In this document: piece after piece, positions 9,216-18,241 of the stretch
How the letters are laid out: each line of letters starts with the position of its first letter
Position numbering within the stretch: the stretch's first letter is position 1
NCBI RefSeq assembly: GCF_013387455.1
Contig: NZ_VWNC01000004.1
Coordinates: 186,001-250,000 of the forward strand
Length of the DNA: 64,000 nt
Reading direction: 5' to 3'
DNA from: Mariprofundus sp. NF
Lineage (GTDB): Bacteria > Pseudomonadota > Zetaproteobacteria > Mariprofundales > Mariprofundaceae
Program-made: the position numbers and the translations under genes
The notes under the pieces: model-generated
Database searches by the model: none
What the model was told of the DNA's origin: nothing
Seen by the model: only the letters and a program-made list of their open reading frames with translations

Positions 9216-10142
9216 ATGCTACTGAAACCTCTGATATTTGCGCTGCTGCTTGTTGTTGCACCAGCGATTTCCACGGCTGATGCGTCGAGCCTTGCCAAGG
9301 CTGAAGCGCTCATTGCTCAGGGCAAAGATCTTGCCGCAATCAGTATGCTCAAACGCGCAGTCGAAGAGTCCCCCGATGAGTATCAGGCCTGGTTTCTGCT
9401 GGGCGTGACACAGGCACGAAAGCGTCATTTCGATGATGCCATTGCCGCCTTTGGTAAAGTTGCTCAACTGCAGCCTGAACTTGCTGAACCGCATAATAAT
9501 CTGGCTGTGATCTATAATGAGATGGGCAACCTGACTGCGGCGGTCAGGGAGCTGGAGGCATCGCTCAAACTTAATCCTGATTATGTCACCGCCCATGAGA
9601 ATATCGGTGACCTGTATGTCAAACTTGCGGCGCGGGCGTATAAAGATGCACTCTCCAAGCAAGAGAATGCTCAGCTCAGGAACCGTTATGAGAACCTGCT
9701 GCGTATTCGCAAGCCTGCGACAGTGAAACAGACCACGACGGAAAGATTGGTTGTGGATAAAAAAGCTGAGAAGGTTGAAAGCCCGGCTGTTGTATCCTCC
9801 CCCTCTGAGCAGGCACTGGATGCCATCGAGGTCTGGCGTAGTGCCTGGAGTAGTCGCAATCTTGATGCCTATTTCGCCTCCTACGCCGCCGATTTTGATC
9901 CCGGAACTAACTTCGATTCACTTGAAGAGTGGAAAGTCTATAAGCGAGCGGTGATCAGCAAGCGCAGCTTTATTAATGTCAGCATCAACAACATCGTGGT
10001 AAGTGAAATTGCGCCCGGAGAGATCAAGGCCGTATTTTTGCAGAATTTTGTCGCTGACTCGTTCCAGAGCAGTAACCGGAAAGAGCTGCTGCTGAAGAAG
10101 GTCGGAGAGAGCTGGAAAATTGCGCATGAAATCTCAAATTAA
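9216..10142 (+). CDS. Secreted TPR protein with C-terminal NTF2/Cds6-like domain
   Basis: The 308-residue protein has an N-terminal signal peptide (LLKPLIFALLLVVAPAIS), about three TPR motifs (residues 30-150: AWFLLGVTQARKRHFDDAI, AVIYNEMGNLTAAVRELEAS, AHENIGDLYVKLA), a linker, and a C-terminal domain starting near residue 200 (AIEVWRSAWSSRNLDAYFASY). That domain is visibly homologous to the tail of the next gene product, an L,D-transpeptidase, and resembles the NTF2-like domain of the Cds6 type. Likely a periplasmic partner or scaffold for the peptidoglycan enzyme next door; that role is inference. The downstream ATG lies inside this gene. Confidence 0.75.
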   Translation: MLLKPLIFALLLVVAPAISTADASSLAKAEALIAQGKDLAAISMLKRAVEESPDEYQAWFLLGVTQARKRHFDDAIAAFGKVAQLQPELAEPHNNLAVIYNEMGNLTAAVRELEASLKLNPDYVTAHENIGDLYVKLAARAYKDALSKQENAQLRNRYENLLRIRKPATVKQTTTERLVVDKKAEKVESPAVVSSPSEQALDAIEVWRSAWSSRNLDAYFASYAADFDPGTNFDSLEEWKVYKRAVISKRSFINVSINNIVVSEIAPGEIKAVFLQNFVADSFQSSNRKELLLKKVGESWKIAHEISN

Positions 10143-11409
10143 TCTTTTTTGTATGCTTCTGCTCGCTAGCCTGTTGGCCATGCCGATGGCAGCTCAGACT
10201 GAACCCGATCAACTGGCTTATGCCTCGAAAATTCTCAAAGAGGGCAGCCACTCGGCGGTTCAGAACCTCTCCCATCAGGAGCGTACCATTCTGCAGGCAA
10301 CTGCAGCCCTGAAAGGCGATCACCCCAGTGAAGCGCTTGTGCTGCTGGATTCAGCAAAAAGCAGGGACCCGCTGGTTGCGCTGCTTGAAGCCGAAGCGCA
10401 TCGGCAGCAGGCGATCCATGCCATGCGTGAGGCAGGCAGTTTTGCTGACAATATAGGTCAGGGAGAGATGCTGGCCTCAGCGGATCTCAATCGTGGCCTT
10501 GGTGAGGCCGATGCCCGGCTGAACTCCTTTATTGATAAGGTTAATGAGGTTTCAGGCAGTCCCCTCGATATTTTGCTGACCGGACCGGATGTGGAAAATG
10601 TTTTCATGTTCGATAAGGCACGTAACCGTCTCTATATCTATCAGCCGGATGCAGATGGGCAGTTAAAGAAAGTCGCCGATGAGTATGTGGTTACAGGTTC
10701 TGTGGCGGGGGATAAGCAGCGTCAGGGTGATGGTAAAACACCCAATGGTATCTACCGCTTCATTAAAAAACTGCAGGGCAAAGAGCTGGAGTCCCGCTAT
10801 GGGCCGGTCGCTTTCCCGATTGATTACCCCAACGAACTGGACAAGCTGCACAACAAAGATGGTTACGGCATCTGGCTGCATGGTTACCCGATGGATGTGA
10901 GTCGTCGCCCGCCCCAGGATACACGCGGCTGTTTTTCGCTCTCTAACACCAGCCTGACAAAGATTGCCAGGCTGGTGAAGCTGAAGCGAAGTTGGGTGAT
11001 TGCCGGAGAGAATTTCGAATTTGACCGTGATCTGGATAAACAGACGCTGCTGAATTCTGTGCAACGGGATATCAAAGCCTGGCAACAGGATTGGGCATCA
11101 CTCGATAGTGAGGCCTATCTCTCGCACTATCATCAGGATTTCCGTTCCGGAAAACGTGATCTCAAAGCCTGGAAATCATACAAGCGACGGGTCAATGCCA
11201 ATAAAGCATTTGTAGAGGTGAAATTCACCAATTTCACACTGATGCGTGACCCTACACGCTGGCCTGAGGGTGAGGTGGTGCTGGCTGAGTTTGATCAGTC
11301 GTATCGCTCCAGTAATTATGCAGACCAGGGCCGAAAACGCCTCTATCTGGCGCGTGACTCCAAAACCAGCCCATGGAAAATTTTGCTGGAGGAGAGCCTG
11401 AAGCGATGA
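10126..11409 (+). CDS. L,D-transpeptidase (YkuD, Cds6-like) with NTF2-like tail
   Basis: A secreted 427-residue protein: signal peptide (FCMLLLASLLAMPMAAQ), a helical region, a YkuD domain in the middle and a C-terminal NTF2-like domain (AWQQDWASLDSEAYLSHY). YkuD landmarks are KTPNGIYRF, YGIWLHGYP with the catalytic histidine and TRGCFSLSN with the nucleophilic cysteine. The usual SHGC is RGC, as in the YafK/DpaA and Csd6 branch, members of which can cleave or remodel peptidoglycan and lipoprotein links rather than only cross-link. ATG 10126 is preferred over a TTG two codons upstream; both overlap the upstream gene. Confidence 0.85.
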   Translation: MKSQINLFCMLLLASLLAMPMAAQTEPDQLAYASKILKEGSHSAVQNLSHQERTILQATAALKGDHPSEALVLLDSAKSRDPLVALLEAEAHRQQAIHAMREAGSFADNIGQGEMLASADLNRGLGEADARLNSFIDKVNEVSGSPLDILLTGPDVENVFMFDKARNRLYIYQPDADGQLKKVADEYVVTGSVAGDKQRQGDGKTPNGIYRFIKKLQGKELESRYGPVAFPIDYPNELDKLHNKDGYGIWLHGYPMDVSRRPPQDTRGCFSLSNTSLTKIARLVKLKRSWVIAGENFEFDRDLDKQTLLNSVQRDIKAWQQDWASLDSEAYLSHYHQDFRSGKRDLKAWKSYKRRVNANKAFVEVKFTNFTLMRDPTRWPEGEVVLAEFDQSYRSSNYADQGRKRLYLARDSKTSPWKILLEESLKR

Positions 11410-11419
11410 GAGGGAAGCG

Positions 11420-12529
11420 ATGAGTGAGAAGCCTGTGTCCAAAGTGGAGGATCTCTCTACGCGGCGCTTTCAGCAGTTGGCCGATGAGAATCGGGAGCTC
11501 AAAGGTTATGTTGCGGATGTAATGCAGCGCCTGCGCCAGAATGAGCGACTCTTCTCGCGCATGTTTGAGCTGGAATCGCAGGTACTCAAATCCACCGATC
11601 CCGAAGATCTCTGTTTTACTCTCTTACGTGGCCTGCGTTCGGGTTTTGAACTCGATTTTGTCCGCTTCTGGCTTGATCGCTCCAGCTTTATCGGTGGTCA
11701 TAAGCTCGATTCTCTCTCTGAGCGTGATCTGGTCTGGGTGGAGAAGGATGAGATCAGGCAGATGGGCATTGGTCGTAAACCGGCCTGGTTGATTCAACTC
11801 TCTGCCGATAACGCTTTTGATTGGCTCGATTCGCAGGATCAGCATCTCGGTTCGATTGCACTGTTGCCGTTGGGTGATCCGGAGAAACCGTTTGGTGTGC
11901 TGGGTGTCGGTTCCATTGATCGCGATCGCTTTGCCCCCGATCAGAGCAGTGATTTTCTGCAGCATCTGGCTCAGGTGGTGGGGTTAACACTGGAGCATGC
12001 CGTAGCACGTGAACATCTGGCCCGCCTCTCGGTCACTGATACGTTGACCGGCAGCCATAATCGCCGTTTTCTGCAGCCCCACAGCCACCAGCCCCTTTCA
12101 CAATGGTTCGGTCAGACCAAAGTCGCCTGCCTCTATGCGGATGTTGATCACTTTAAAGGTTTGAATGATCGACTGGGTCATGAGTCCGGGGATGCGGTGC
12201 TGAGCATGGTTAGTCAGGCGCTGCGCCAGCATGTGCGATCCAATGATCCACTGATTCGTATGGGTGGTGATGAGTTTGTTCTGCTGCTGCCCGGTTGCTC
12301 AGAAGCCAAGGCACGTGAAATTGCTGAAAAGGCCGTTGCTGAGGTTGCTGCCAGCACACTACTGGAGGGTGAAGCGATCAGCATCAGTATCGGTGTTGCT
12401 TTCTCAGCTGCCGATCAGGATATGGCAGTCAAACAGCTGATCGCACTGGCTGATCAGGCGATGTATGTCGCCAAGGCACTGGGCGGCAACCGCTTTGAAG
12501 TCGCCGACTCCGATTCAGCTGCAAACTAA
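11420..12529 (+). CDS. DUF484-GGDEF fusion, probable diguanylate cyclase
   Basis: The 369-residue cytoplasmic protein has an N-terminal DUF484/GAF-like part (residues 10-200: RRFQQLADENRELKGYVAD, LRSGFELDFVRFWLD, HLGSIALLPLG, PFGVLGVGS) and a C-terminal GGDEF domain (VTDTLTGSHNRRF, YADVDHFKGLND, MGGDEFVLLL). The active-site GGDEF is intact and the inhibitory RxxD site (RSND) lies exactly five residues before it, so product-inhibited c-di-GMP synthesis is expected. In E. coli a stand-alone DUF484 gene lies directly before xerC; here that domain has acquired a cyclase and kept the position. The ATG at 11420 follows AGGGAAG. Confidence 0.88.
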   Translation: MSEKPVSKVEDLSTRRFQQLADENRELKGYVADVMQRLRQNERLFSRMFELESQVLKSTDPEDLCFTLLRGLRSGFELDFVRFWLDRSSFIGGHKLDSLSERDLVWVEKDEIRQMGIGRKPAWLIQLSADNAFDWLDSQDQHLGSIALLPLGDPEKPFGVLGVGSIDRDRFAPDQSSDFLQHLAQVVGLTLEHAVAREHLARLSVTDTLTGSHNRRFLQPHSHQPLSQWFGQTKVACLYADVDHFKGLNDRLGHESGDAVLSMVSQALRQHVRSNDPLIRMGGDEFVLLLPGCSEAKAREIAEKAVAEVAASTLLEGEAISISIGVAFSAADQDMAVKQLIALADQAMYVAKALGGNRFEVADSDSAAN

Positions 12530-13412
12530 TCCGGCTCTGCAAGAGGCGGTCGAACGATTTCTGCATGAGATGGCCGATGTTCGACTGGCATCTGAACATA
12601 CCATCGCCGCCTACCGGCGCGATCTCTCCCGCTTTATAGATTTCTCTGGTGATCTGCCACTAAACCAGATCACTCGCATGCAGGTACAGGACTGGTTGGT
12701 CAGTGGCCACGCTGCAGGCCTTGCCGCTTCGACACTTGCCAGACGCCTCTCTGCCCTCTCCAGCTTCTTTGATGCAGCGGTGCAGGCCCACTGGTGCAAA
12801 ACCAATGTTGCAGCAGGAGTGCGCCCGCCCAAGCAGCCGAAACGACTTCCCCGTACACTGCCTCCGGAGCAGACAGCCGCTCTGATGCAGAGCAGTGACC
12901 GCAGCAGCGAACTGCGTGATCTGGCACTGCTGGCTGTGATGTACGGCTGTGGCCTGCGTGTCTCTGAAGTGGTGGGTCTGAATCTGCACGATGTTGATCT
13001 GCTTCAATTTGAACTGCGTGTGTTCGGTAAGGGTCGCAAGGAGCGCATTGTTCCGCTTCCGGAGGGGGCGGTTGACTATGTGCAGGCCTACCTTGCAGAG
13101 CGCAGCGCTGCAGCAGAAGAGCCCGCGGTATTTCTCAATCGTTTTGGCAAGCGCCTCTCTGTGCGCAGCGTACAGCGCATGCTTAAAGACCGGGCTCTGG
13201 AGAATGGGGCAGATATCTCAGTGACACCGCATCGATTGCGCCACTCCTTTGCTACCCATCTACTGGCAGGTGGTGTCGACCTGCGCGCCATTCAGGAGCT
13301 GTTAGGCCACGCCTCCCTTGCTACCACCGAGCGCTATACCCATCTCGATATTGCCAAACTCACCGAGGTTTATGATCAGACCCATCCCCGAGCCAGAAAA
13401 AAGCCGCAGTAA
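12465..13412 (+). CDS. xerC: Tyrosine recombinase XerC
   Basis: Resolves chromosome dimers at dif together with XerD and FtsK. The core-binding domain (SEHTIAAYRRDLSRF) precedes the catalytic domain with Arg in GCGLRVSEV, Lys in FGKGRKER, the HRLRHSFATHLL box, LGHASLATTERYTHL with the histidine and the nucleophilic tyrosine. Length and motifs are those of housekeeping XerC, not of a phage integrase. The first ATG (12465) overlaps the GGDEF gene by 65 bases; a TTG at 12495 or a codon closer to residue 20 could be the true start. Position next to DUF484 agrees with XerC. Confidence 0.92.
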   Translation: MSPRHWAATALKSPTPIQLQTNPALQEAVERFLHEMADVRLASEHTIAAYRRDLSRFIDFSGDLPLNQITRMQVQDWLVSGHAAGLAASTLARRLSALSSFFDAAVQAHWCKTNVAAGVRPPKQPKRLPRTLPPEQTAALMQSSDRSSELRDLALLAVMYGCGLRVSEVVGLNLHDVDLLQFELRVFGKGRKERIVPLPEGAVDYVQAYLAERSAAAEEPAVFLNRFGKRLSVRSVQRMLKDRALENGADISVTPHRLRHSFATHLLAGGVDLRAIQELLGHASLATTERYTHLDIAKLTEVYDQTHPRARKKPQ

Positions 13413-13450
13413 GCGGGTTCAGATGTTCAGGCATTCAGATAGTGATTGTA

Positions 13451-14089
13451 TTAGACAGGTTTTATCAAATTATGACGTATCGCCAGCCGGGTAAGCTGAC
13501 CCAGATCATGCACAGCCATTTTTTTATTTATCTGGGTGCGGTGGTTGGCAACTGTTTTTTTGCTGATATGAAGTCGGGTCGCGCACTCTTCGGTATTGTT
13601 ACCTTTCAGGATTAACTGCAGAACCGTTTTCTCTCTTTCTGAAAGAATATCAAATGGATTGATCATCTGCTGATAAGGCACCTCAGCCAGCGCCTGCTGC
13701 AGGGATGGATCGATGAACTGTTGGCCCGCAGCAACTTCTCGTATGGCCTGAGTCAGCAGAGCCTGATTCGCCTCCATTGATAGTACCCCTTTAGCACCAT
13801 TGTGAAGTGCCTCATTAACCAGCGTGAACTGCTCTCGCCAGATAATCACCAGGATTTTAACATCGGGATGGCGTCTGGTGACTTGACGGATACAATCAAT
13901 GCAGCTGTATTTTCCGGAGGTGGTATCGATGACAATCAGATCGGTCTCATCTGAGTGGCAGCTCTGATAACAGCTTGGCGGAGAGCATTTTACTTGTGGT
14001 GTTATGACACTTAGATCCTCTTCACTATCCAGCAGACAGAGCAAACCATCGTGAATCAAGGTTGTCTCGCTGATCAGCTGAATCTTCAT
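13451..14089 (-). CDS. NarL/LuxR-type response regulator with degenerate receiver
   Basis: A 212-residue regulator: an N-terminal receiver-like domain and a C-terminal LuxR helix-turn-helix (LSEREKTVLQLILKGN, then ISKKTVANHRTQINKKM). The receiver keeps an aspartate at the phospho-acceptor place (VIDTT, D55) but the N-terminal acidic pair is replaced by SE in LISETT, and the conserved lysine of the GYLLK-type motif is absent (KGVLSMEA). Phosphorylation-independent or altered signalling is therefore likely. It is divergent from a hybrid histidine kinase. A reverse-strand TATAAT-like -10 (14114-14119) lies about 25 bases from the ATG. Confidence 0.85.
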   Translation of the reverse strand: MKIQLISETTLIHDGLLCLLDSEEDLSVITPQVKCSPPSCYQSCHSDETDLIVIDTTSGKYSCIDCIRQVTRRHPDVKILVIIWREQFTLVNEALHNGAKGVLSMEANQALLTQAIREVAAGQQFIDPSLQQALAEVPYQQMINPFDILSEREKTVLQLILKGNNTEECATRLHISKKTVANHRTQINKKMAVHDLGQLTRLAIRHNLIKPV

Positions 14090-14244
14090 AAGCCTTAAAC
14101 TCCTGCTGCTTCTATTATAGCAGCGTTGCCCTGAAATGGATGAGTATGTTTCGCAGCAGTATGCGTGCCAATCCCCACAATAAGAAGCAGGCCTGATGAA
14201 TTCGGGAATTACTCCTATTCACTTAATGTAGTCAGTGGTCTTAA

Positions 14245-14299
14245 ATAAGATAATATCTTATACGAGAGGTGGTGATGAACATCTTGATTTTGAATCAAG
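14245..14299. promoter_or_regulatory. Two palindromes in the regulator/kinase divergent region
   Basis: In the 232-base gap between the two divergent regulatory genes there is a 17-base perfect palindrome with one central base (ATAAGATAATATCTTAT, 14245-14261) and, 21 bases on, a second dyad CTTGATT-TTG-AATCAAG (14283-14299). Both lie just upstream of the kinase start. They are candidate operators; which protein binds is unknown. The second resembles an FNR half-site pair but its spacer is one base too long. Confidence 0.5.
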
Positions 14300-14321
14300 T
14301 GAAGTTTGTTGAGATGGCAAG

Positions 14322-16469
14322 ATGAGTGTGACAGCTATGGTCAACAACAGGCCTGTTGTAGCTTTGGCGGGGTTGCTGATTGCGACCCTGCTGATGCTGG
14401 CCTGGACCCATCAGTCGGGGCAGCAGCTATTAAAAAATAGTACGCTGCTGGTTGATAAGGTGATGCAGTTCAGGGTGGAGTTATCTCAGGCTCACTATCT
14501 GATACATGAAGAGACAGAGGTGGATCCGTTATCTCTTGATGTGTCCTTTGTTGTCGCATTGCTGGAAAGAATCAATAAGAGCGCCACCTTTTTGCAGGGA
14601 GAGCAGGCTAAGATGGGGCGCATCTCTGGCAATATCTCTGTTGAACACCTCTCATATGAATCGATAATGAATCTGAAATGGCACGTTGATTTTTTATCCA
14701 GCTATCTTGAAACGAACGCTGAAATTCTGAATCGGGATGCCGATGAGGATTTCGTGCATGATCACCTCTTCGCATCAACAGAAACAGTTGCCAGTCAGTT
14801 AGATGAACAGGTGCATGAAGGTGTTGCCGTCAGTATGGAGAAGCAACGCAATATATTCATGGTGTTATTTGGTCTGACTCTGTTGCTGTTTACGCTGCTG
14901 CTGTTGATGCTTAACCGTAGCCAGAAGGGTCAGATCTTGGCGCTGCAACAGTCGACCAGGCTTTCGCAGGCACTGGAACACTCTGGCGAGGCGGCAATCA
15001 TTGCCAGTAGAGATGGGGTCATTGAGTTTGTAAATGATGCCTTTTGCCGCATGACCGGTTATTCAGCGGAAGAGACGCTTGGTAATAATCCCAATATGTT
15101 AAGCAGTGGTAAGCAGGAGCGTTCATTTTATGAATCTTTGTGGTCTACGATCACCAGCGGCATGGTCTGGCAGGGAGAACTGATCAACCGCAGAAAAGAT
15201 GGCACGTTATATCCGGCTCTGATGACCATTGCCCCCATTGTTGATGCTGCCGGAGAGACTACCCACTATGTGGCCAATCAGTCTGATGTGAGTGAGTACA
15301 AGCGACTGGAAGAGAGTTTTTATAAAGCTCAGAAACTGGAAGCGCTTGGCACGCTTGCCGGTGGTATAGCCCATGATTTTAATAATGCTCTGGCAGGCAT
15401 TACCGGTAATATATATCTGTTAGACAAAGGCGAGCCCAATCTGGGCAAGGATTCGCGCAGAAACATTACAGCCATTGAGGAGATCTGTGACAGTGCTGCG
15501 ACACACATTCGGCAGATCCTGAGTTACGCGCGTCAGGATACAGTGTTGATGGATTCCATTGAGTTGAATCAATGCCTTCAAAAGAGCTGTTTGATGGCAG
15601 GCTCAATGATCCCTGCCTCAATTCAATTGGAATTTATTCCCAGTGAGAATGATCTCTATGTCTATTGGAATGAGTCACAGGTGCAACAGATTCTGATCAA
15701 TCTGATCAATAATGCTCAATATGCCCTGAAGGGCGTGAAGAACCCGCAGATTACGTTAAAAGTACAAATATTTAACAGTAAAGATTCTCTGCTGCGTTTG
15801 AAGCCTGAGATAGAGGAGGAGAGGCATATCTGCCTCTCAGTAAGGGATAATGGTTGCGGTATGCCAAAAGAGATCGCTGATAAGATATTTGACCCCTTCT
15901 TTACCACCAAGCCGGTTGATGAGGGAACCGGACTCGGGCTATCCATGGCTTATGGTGCTATCAAGCAGGCTGGAGGTAGTCTGATTGTTGATAGTGAGGT
16001 TGGCAGGGGAACAGAGTTCCGTATCTATCTCCCTCTCGAGTTTGAAAGGCAGGAAGAGATCAAAGCAGTAGATGACGAGGTGATACAAGGGCATGGCGAG
16101 TTGATATTAATTGCTGATGACGATTCGACACTTCTGGCGACGCAGGGAAGGGTTGTAGAGTCATTTGGTTATAGAAGTATCATCGCCAACGATGGTCTTG
16201 AGGCAGTGCATCTATTCGAAAAACATGTCGATGAGGTAGATGTCGTCATTTTGGATTTAGTGATGCCGGGTCTGACAGGTGTGGATACTGCAAAACAGAT
16301 ACTGTCTCTGAAGCCTGAAACCAGGATCATTTTTGCTACGGGTTACGATAAACATGATACGCTTGAGAGTAATGTCGGCTCTATAGATGCACCCGTGATT
16401 TACAAACCATGCAAATCTTCTGTCCTGAGTCAGGTGATTCATGACCGGCTCAATAAGTTAGCCCTTTAG
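14322..16469 (+). CDS. Hybrid sensor histidine kinase (TM sensor, PAS, kinase, receiver)
   Basis: A 715-residue membrane kinase. Two transmembrane helices (about residues 12-28 and 178-196, MVLFGLTLLLFTLLLLML) frame a periplasmic helical sensor of about 150 residues. A PAS domain follows (SGEAAIIASRDGVIEFVNDA, then GYSAEETLGNNPNML), then the phospho-acceptor box GGIAHDFNNALAG, ATPase motifs NLINNAQYAL, DNGCGMP and GTGLGLSM, and a C-terminal receiver with ADDD, phospho-acceptor in VVILDLVMPG and the KP motif in IYKPC. The receiver is complete, unlike that of the adjacent divergent regulator. The ligand is unknown. Its last 12 bases overlap the convergent mutT. Confidence 0.92.
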   Translation: MSVTAMVNNRPVVALAGLLIATLLMLAWTHQSGQQLLKNSTLLVDKVMQFRVELSQAHYLIHEETEVDPLSLDVSFVVALLERINKSATFLQGEQAKMGRISGNISVEHLSYESIMNLKWHVDFLSSYLETNAEILNRDADEDFVHDHLFASTETVASQLDEQVHEGVAVSMEKQRNIFMVLFGLTLLLFTLLLLMLNRSQKGQILALQQSTRLSQALEHSGEAAIIASRDGVIEFVNDAFCRMTGYSAEETLGNNPNMLSSGKQERSFYESLWSTITSGMVWQGELINRRKDGTLYPALMTIAPIVDAAGETTHYVANQSDVSEYKRLEESFYKAQKLEALGTLAGGIAHDFNNALAGITGNIYLLDKGEPNLGKDSRRNITAIEEICDSAATHIRQILSYARQDTVLMDSIELNQCLQKSCLMAGSMIPASIQLEFIPSENDLYVYWNESQVQQILINLINNAQYALKGVKNPQITLKVQIFNSKDSLLRLKPEIEEERHICLSVRDNGCGMPKEIADKIFDPFFTTKPVDEGTGLGLSMAYGAIKQAGGSLIVDSEVGRGTEFRIYLPLEFERQEEIKAVDDEVIQGHGELILIADDDSTLLATQGRVVESFGYRSIIANDGLEAVHLFEKHVDEVDVVILDLVMPGLTGVDTAKQILSLKPETRIIFATGYDKHDTLESNVGSIDAPVIYKPCKSSVLSQVIHDRLNKLAL

Positions 16470-16856
16470 CGTTGTCTGGATCATTTGTAGCAGTGCTCTG
16501 TTGGCTTCCGGCATCGGGTAATCGACCAGCTTGCCGACCTTTACCCAGGTATAGCTGGATTCACAGGACAGGGATTCCAGGTCATCACATTGGCAGCTGA
16601 AGAGGAAAAAATGGAGCAGGCGGTCAGGGTATTCAAAGGTGGAATCACCAAGGAACTTCCAGTCATCTCCTTCCAGCCCTGTCTCCTCAAGAAGCTCACG
16701 TTTGGCAGATATTTTGGGCGATTCACCCGTCTCAATCTTACCGCCGGGGAATGACCACAGGTCACCGCAGTGTGTATCTCTGTTTCGCTTCAGTAGTAGA
16801 AGATTGCCGTCAGCATCGAATGAGACAACAAGAGCAATGGCTTGAGACTTCATCAA
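16458..16856 (-). CDS. mutT: NUDIX hydrolase, MutT-like (8-oxo-dGTP diphosphatase type)
   Basis: A 132-residue single-domain NUDIX protein. The box GGKIETGESPKISAKRELLEETGLE matches GX5EX7REUXEEXGU in full. Its place directly downstream of argJ and secA is the classic mutT location; in many gammaproteobacteria the protein there carries a C-terminal ThiE-like domain, which is missing in this one. A ThiE/TenI-like domain of that same subtype is encoded alone at 63313-63936. Sanitation of oxidised nucleotides would suit an iron-oxidising lifestyle, but the substrate is inferred from family and position. Confidence 0.85.
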   Translation of the reverse strand: MMKSQAIALVVSFDADGNLLLLKRNRDTHCGDLWSFPGGKIETGESPKISAKRELLEETGLEGDDWKFLGDSTFEYPDRLLHFFLFSCQCDDLESLSCESSYTWVKVGKLVDYPMPEANRALLQMIQTTLKG

Positions 16857-16907
16857 TCTATCCCGTTATGGATGGCATGAAGCAATGGCTTTTGCGGATC
16901 GAACAAA

Positions 16908-18131
16908 TCAGGTGCGATACTCGGCATTGATGACGATATATTCATGGGTTAGGTCACCCGTCCAGACTGTGGCGGATGCGTCGCCCATGCCGAGATCAAG
17001 TGAGATGGTGAACTCATCATTGCTAAAGATCGCCATGCCCTCTTCGTCCTTGTAATCCGGATGCAGGTTACCCTTTTCAAACATCAGCAGATCATCGGCT
17101 GATAGGGTGATGGCGTTGGTGTCGATCGCTACACCGGAGTTACCCACGGCAGAGAGGATACGTCCCCAGTTGGCATCAGATCCGGCAAAGGCTGTTTTCA
17201 CCAGTGGCGAGACAGCAACAGCACGGCCAACAGTGCGGGCATCCTCTTCCGTAGCAGCACCGCTAACCTCGATAGTGACAAATTTAGATACGCCTTCGCC
17301 ATCACGCACAATCTGTTGAGCCAGCTCAATGCATAGCTCAGTCAGCGCCTGTTCAAACAGGGCTGAATCAGAGAGAGGGGCATGGCCAAGACCGATACCG
17401 GATGAGAGAACATAGAGGGTGTCGTTGGTTGAGGTGTCACCATCAACACTGATGCAGTTGAACGAGCGGTTGGCGACGCGTTTGAGCATCGGCTGCAACG
17501 CCGCTGCGGAGATAGGGGCATCGGTAGCAACAAAACCGAGCATGGTGGCCATGTTCGGATGAATCATGCCGCTGCCTTTAGCGATACCGGTCAGTGTATA
17601 GCTGTTGCCATCGATCTCAATCTGCGCAGATGACCATTTGGCAAAGGTGTCGGTAGTGCGGATGGCATTGGCCGCAGCCTGCCAGTTGTCGGCTGTAAGG
17701 GAGTCGGCAGCTTCAAACATATTGGCCTGTATGCGATCGATAGGGAACGGTGTGCCGATCACGCCGGTTGAGGCGGAGAGTACGCACGCTGCATCCACAC
17801 CTGCAGCGGCTGCGCCGGACTCAATAAGCTGTTTGCCCCAGATGGTCTCCATCTCGCCAAGTCCTGCATTGGCGTTACCGGCATTGGCAACAATAGCACG
17901 CACTTTCTCGGCATGGCTTGCCAGCGTCTGCTCGCCCTGGCGTACACAGGCGGCACGAAAGCGGTTCCGGGTAAATACGCCGGCAGCATGACAATCGACA
18001 TCGGAGACGATCAGCGTCAGATCCTGACGTTTACCTTTGAGTTCTGCTGATTTGACGCCGCAGGAGGCAGTGCCGACTCTGAAGCCGGGCACTGGCAGGG
18101 GTGGTGATAGCTCAGGCTGATTAACTGGCAT
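16908..18131 (-). CDS. argJ: Bifunctional ornithine acetyltransferase / N-acetylglutamate synthase
   Basis: Transfers acetyl from N-acetylornithine to glutamate, recycling the acetyl group in arginine synthesis. The autocatalytic cleavage site is visible in GSGMIHPNMATML, where the threonine becomes the nucleophile of the beta chain. Other family motifs are NAGNANA, SASTGVIG and FAGSDANWGRI, and the protein ends in the typical EYRT. An upstream in-frame ATG (18155) has no ribosome-binding site, whereas AGGA precedes the ATG at 18131, giving 407 residues. It lies between secA and mutT on the same strand. Confidence 0.95.
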   Translation of the reverse strand: MPVNQPELSPPLPVPGFRVGTASCGVKSAELKGKRQDLTLIVSDVDCHAAGVFTRNRFRAACVRQGEQTLASHAEKVRAIVANAGNANAGLGEMETIWGKQLIESGAAAAGVDAACVLSASTGVIGTPFPIDRIQANMFEAADSLTADNWQAAANAIRTTDTFAKWSSAQIEIDGNSYTLTGIAKGSGMIHPNMATMLGFVATDAPISAAALQPMLKRVANRSFNCISVDGDTSTNDTLYVLSSGIGLGHAPLSDSALFEQALTELCIELAQQIVRDGEGVSKFVTIEVSGAATEEDARTVGRAVAVSPLVKTAFAGSDANWGRILSAVGNSGVAIDTNAITLSADDLLMFEKGNLHPDYKDEEGMAIFSNDEFTISLDLGMGDASATVWTGDLTHEYIVINAEYRT

Positions 18132-18241
18132 AAGCGCTGTTCCTCGTCCAAACATGGACTCTATTATTAAGCCGGACGGTTGAATGCATCGTCTGACTTC
18201 ACTTCAAGATGTCAGATAAAAATACCGGACACCAATTCAAA

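Noticed and set aside
12465-13412. XerC-like protein as a phage or integron integrase
   Set aside because: All catalytic motifs and the DUF484 neighbour match housekeeping XerC; no att repeats or phage genes nearby.
14283-14299. FNR box in the kinase promoter
   Set aside because: TTGAT and ATCAA half-sites are present but separated by five bases, one more than the FNR spacing, so I only call it a dyad.
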